Source: an uncultured Porphyromonadaceae bacterium
Lineage (GTDB): Bacteria > Bacteroidota > Bacteroidia > Bacteroidales > Muribaculaceae
Assembly: GCA_900550645.1 (NCBI GenBank)
Contig: URTA01000019.1
Location: forward strand, 1 to 38,804
Length of the DNA: 38,804 nucleotides
Direction: 5' to 3'
The translations under genes were made by a program, and so were the position numbers. Shown here piece after piece: positions 36,796 through 38,804 of the stretch (the stretch's first letter is position 1; the number at the start of each line of letters is the position of its first letter). A model generated the notes under the pieces. It saw only the letters and a program-made list of their open reading frames with translations. It searched no databases and was not told where the DNA came from.

Positions 36796-36833
36796 AAAAA
36801 ACCGTGCACACTCACATACTGTAATGTACACGG
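36796..36833 (-). terminator. Leader terminator between cobalamin riboswitch and btuB
   Basis: On the minus strand CCGTGTACA (36833-36825) pairs with TGTGCACGG (36810-36802) through one wobble and is followed by six T (36801-36796). The btuB ATG lies 20 bases further on. Its position in the leader suggests it is the riboswitch expression platform. Confidence 0.75.
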
Positions 36834-36936
36834 GAAAGTATATAATCAACAATTAAAACATTCGGTCCCAGGAATCCCTCGGAGGAAAGTCAAATCTCAT
36901 ATACGCCCATAATCCCGCAGGCAGTCATGTATGTGT

Positions 36937-37122
36937 GCCGAAATGGCAGGTCTTCTGGCTTATTCCTTCTTCTCCGCGCCTTCTCAGCCCTTCGGCCAAT
37001 GACGTGTTGCGGGAAGCTGTTTCGGAAATTACAGCAGCGGGTACTGCCGGGGAATCTCACCCCGTTCCCTATTGATGCCCCGGTCAGGCCTGGCTCTCCA
37101 GGCAGGGGCATACCATTTCGGC
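36937..37122 (-). promoter_or_regulatory. Cobalamin riboswitch (B12 box aptamer)
   Basis: On the minus strand the P1 stem is a perfect 10 bp, GCCGAAATGG (37122-37113) with CCATTTCGGC (36946-36937). Between them lie the conserved AATAGGGAA element, GGTGAGATTCC, CAGTACCCGCTGCTGTAA and the B12 box AAGCCAGAAGACCTGCC (36961-36945). These match the cobalamin aptamer class. Binding of adenosyl- or other cobalamin should lower expression of the downstream uptake genes. Directly after P1, CACATAC (36935-36929) and GCACAC (36938-36933) can pair with GTATGTG and GTGTGC of the terminator hairpin, a possible antiterminator. Confidence 0.95.
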
Positions 37123-37124
37123 GG

Positions 37125-37155
37125 CAAAGGTACTAACTATTTTCCTATCCGCCAA
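37125..37155 (-). promoter_or_regulatory. Promoter of the cobalamin operon
   Basis: On the minus strand TTG (37155-37153), a 20-base spacer and TACCTTTG (37132-37125) match the consensus. Transcription would start almost exactly at the 5' strand of riboswitch P1. Confidence 0.8.
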
Positions 37156-37263
37156 AAATATTTTCTCCTCCAGCGCGTTACACCCCCTACACGCCCTCGC
37201 CCTGTCGGTGAAAATGGTACGATTTCCCCACATAGATGCACCTCGCGCCGGGGCGGAAACTGC

Positions 37264-37271
37264 TAACTTTG
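37264..37271 (+). promoter_or_regulatory. -7 box for the acetyltransferase gene
   Basis: TAACTTTG fits TAnnTTTG and lies 46 bases before the ATG at 37318. No good TTG is found 19-21 bases upstream. The GTG at 37276 is too close to this box to be the start. Confidence 0.5.
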
Positions 37272-37317
37272 CATCGTGAAAGGAGTGTATGCCGCTCCTG
37301 CAAAACAGCACATAGAT

Positions 37318-37881
37318 ATGACCGTCACAGATTTCAAGGAATATGTCAAGACCCGCAAGGCTCTTTCGACTGACGAAATACACCGCTTCATGGATGACAT
37401 GAGCGACGAGGCCCGACGCATCACGTTCAGCCTCAATTCAGCGTACCATACGCCGCAGCAAGTGCGCGGGCTGCTTTCTGAATTGTTTGGCTACGAGGTG
37501 CCGCAGTCGCTGCGTGTGTTCCCTCCGTTTTATACCGATTTCGGCAAGAACATCCGCGTGGGCGAGGGGGTGTTCATCAACGCTTGCTGTCATTTCCAGG
37601 ATCACGGCGGCGTGACCATCGGCGACGGATGCCAGATAGGGCATAACGTGGTGTTTGCCACGCTCAACCATGGCCTCTCGCCTGAAGACCGCAAGAACAC
37701 TTACCCTGCGCCGATAGTGCTGGGGCGCAACGTGTGGGTCGGCTCTAACGCCACCATACTGCAAGGGGTGATGATAGGGGACAATGCCGTCGTAGGCGCG
37801 GGCGCGGTGGTGACGCGCGACGTTGCTCCCGGAGCTGTCGTTGCCGGCGTTCCCGCCCGCTTCGTCAAGACAATTCGCTGA
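37318..37881 (+). CDS. Hexapeptide-repeat O-acetyltransferase (maltose/galactoside type)
   Basis: This 187-aa protein starts at ATG 37318 (MTVTDFKEYVKT). The frame can be read from a GTG at 37276, but that would start at or before the predicted transcription start. The N-terminal helical cap (about 1-60) is followed by a left-handed parallel beta helix with hexapeptide repeats such as IRVGEG, VTIGDGCQIGHNV, IVLGRNVWVGSNATI and VMIGDNAVVGAGAVV. TLNHG carries the catalytic histidine of the family, and the chain ends in VVAGVPARFVKTIR. Enzymes of this type transfer acetyl from acetyl-CoA to sugar hydroxyls in the cytoplasm. The natural acceptor is uncertain. It is divergent from the cobalamin operon and seems unrelated to it. 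Confidence 0.88.
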   Translation: MTVTDFKEYVKTRKALSTDEIHRFMDDMSDEARRITFSLNSAYHTPQQVRGLLSELFGYEVPQSLRVFPPFYTDFGKNIRVGEGVFINACCHFQDHGGVTIGDGCQIGHNVVFATLNHGLSPEDRKNTYPAPIVLGRNVWVGSNATILQGVMIGDNAVVGAGAVVTRDVAPGAVVAGVPARFVKTIR

Positions 37882-37956
37882 TGCAGTAGTGTGAGAGTGA
37901 GTGCTTCGTTTGCCATAATTAACACTGCTGTCGCCGAAAAAATCTGCCCGCAGTCG

Positions 37957-37985
37957 TTGTAGTTGGTACAAAATGGTTAATTTTG
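37957..37985 (+). promoter_or_regulatory. Promoter upstream of pckA
   Basis: TTG at 37957-37959 and TAATTTTG at 37978-37985, with an 18-base spacer, slightly shorter than usual. The leader to the ATG at 38094 would be about 100 bases. Confidence 0.6.
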
Positions 37986-38093
37986 CATACACAACTGCAC
38001 TTTTGTGCTGTTGTTGGCGGGAGCGGTTTTGCCAAGGCGAGACCGTGCCGTTATGAGGAAAACAAAACAAGTAATATAATCAGTGGTAAAACT

Positions 38094-38804
38094 ATGGCAC
38101 AGATTGATTTGTCCCAGTATGGGATTAAGGGAGTATCAAATGTGATCTACAACCCCTCTTACGAGGACCTGTTCAAGGATGAGATGAACCCCGCCCTCGA
38201 AGGCTACGAGAAGGGCATCCTCTCCGACATGGGAGCTGTGGACGTGTTCACCGGAGTATACACCGGCCGCTCGCCCAAAGACAAGTACCTGGTCCGCGAC
38301 GAGGAGACAGAAAATACAGTGTGGTGGAACTCCGAGGAGTACCCCAACGACAACAAGCCCATCGAGACTAAGGTGTGGGACGAGCTGCGCGACAAGGCTG
38401 TCAAGGAGTTGTCTGACAAGACGCTCTACGTGGTAGACTGCTATTGCGGCGCAAATGCTGCAACCCGCCTCAACGTCCGCTTCATCATGGAAGTGGCATG
38501 GCAGGCTCACTTCGTAAAGAATATGTTCATCCGCCCCAGCGAGGAGGAACTGAAGAACTTCAAGCCTGACTTCGTAGTCTTCAATGCCTCAAAGGCAAAA
38601 TGCGAGAACTACAAGGAGCTTGGCCTCCACTCCGAGACTGTCGTGGCGTTCAACATCAAGCAGCGCGAACAGGTAATCATCAACACCTGGTACGGCGGCG
38701 AGATGAAGAAGGGCATGTTCTCTATGATGAACTACTTCAACCCGCTGCGCGGCATCGCCTCTATGCACTGCTCTGCCAACACTGACCTCGAGGGCAAGAA
38801 CACC
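38094..38804 (+). CDS. pckA: Phosphoenolpyruvate carboxykinase (ATP), 3' end outside window
   Basis: The 237 codons from ATG 38094 (MAQIDLSQYGI) stay open to the window edge; the family is about 535 aa long. Recognisable are VFTGVYTGRSPKDKY with the substrate-binding arginine (about residue 59), YVVDCYCGA, NTWYGGEMKKGMFSMMNY with the metal- and substrate-binding lysine region, and MHCSAN with the metal-binding histidine. The window ends at EGKNT, just before the ATP-binding P-loop (the usual GLSGTGKTT). The enzyme interconverts oxaloacetate and phosphoenolpyruvate. In Bacteroidales it usually works in the carboxylating direction, fixing CO2 on the way to succinate and propionate, and the last step of that route uses a cobalamin-dependent mutase. 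The link to the neighbouring B12 locus is thematic only. Confidence 0.95.
   Translation, partial: MAQIDLSQYGIKGVSNVIYNPSYEDLFKDEMNPALEGYEKGILSDMGAVDVFTGVYTGRSPKDKYLVRDEETENTVWWNSEEYPNDNKPIETKVWDELRDKAVKELSDKTLYVVDCYCGANAATRLNVRFIMEVAWQAHFVKNMFIRPSEEELKNFKPDFVVFNASKAKCENYKELGLHSETVVAFNIKQREQVIINTWYGGEMKKGMFSMMNYFNPLRGIASMHCSANTDLEGKNT

Noticed and set aside
36776..36811. Earlier start for btuB at 36811
   Set aside because: The extra 12 codons lie over the leader terminator and would put a non-signal sequence in front of a good signal peptide.

Overview
The window comes from a Bacteroidota chromosome, most likely a gut Bacteroidales of the Muribaculaceae or Porphyromonadaceae type. Supporting signs seen in the sequence are -7 boxes of the TAnnTTTG form with a TTG about 20 bases upstream, A-rich leaders without a Shine-Dalgarno sequence, tRNAs without an encoded CCA, many secreted proteins with a Por-secretion (type IX, T9SS) C-terminal sorting domain, and lipoproteins with acidic residues after the lipobox cysteine. 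The exact genus cannot be fixed from the sequence alone.

Layout. Positions 1-62 hold the 3' part of a tRNA-Glu, followed by a hairpin-rich gene-free stretch. Positions 590-18056 (+ strand) hold six secreted surface proteins in a row: a multidomain choice-of-anchor J/D protein, three tandem paralogues of about 1,020 aa, a gingipain-adhesin-like protein and a BspA-like leucine-rich-repeat protein. Most end in a recognisable T9SS tail. No T9SS machinery gene is in the window. A minus-strand tRNA-CAU with its own promoter and terminator follows (18179-18388). Positions 18389-20924 (minus) hold an AbiE-type (type IV) toxin-antitoxin pair with a clear promoter and an inverted-repeat operator, coupled by a 4-base overlap to a family 2 glycosyltransferase. 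Positions 20907-24000 (minus) hold a full-length RND efflux permease broken by one amber codon and one +1 frameshift at a seven-base homopolymer.

The most interesting region is 24112-37155 (minus): a cobalamin riboswitch with its own promoter and a following intrinsic terminator, then btuB, a btuG-like surface lipoprotein, a second lipoprotein, and three T9SS-tailed secreted proteins. The first three genes are linked by 4-base ATGA overlaps. Two of the T9SS proteins carry a propeller region resembling BtuG, and two share a tryptophan-rich module that I cannot assign to a family. The arrangement suggests an extended cell-surface corrinoid capture system using both lipoproteins and T9SS-exported proteins.

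On the + strand after the divergent promoter region lie a hexapeptide O-acetyltransferase (37318-37881) and the 5' third to half of pckA (PEP carboxykinase), which runs off the right edge.
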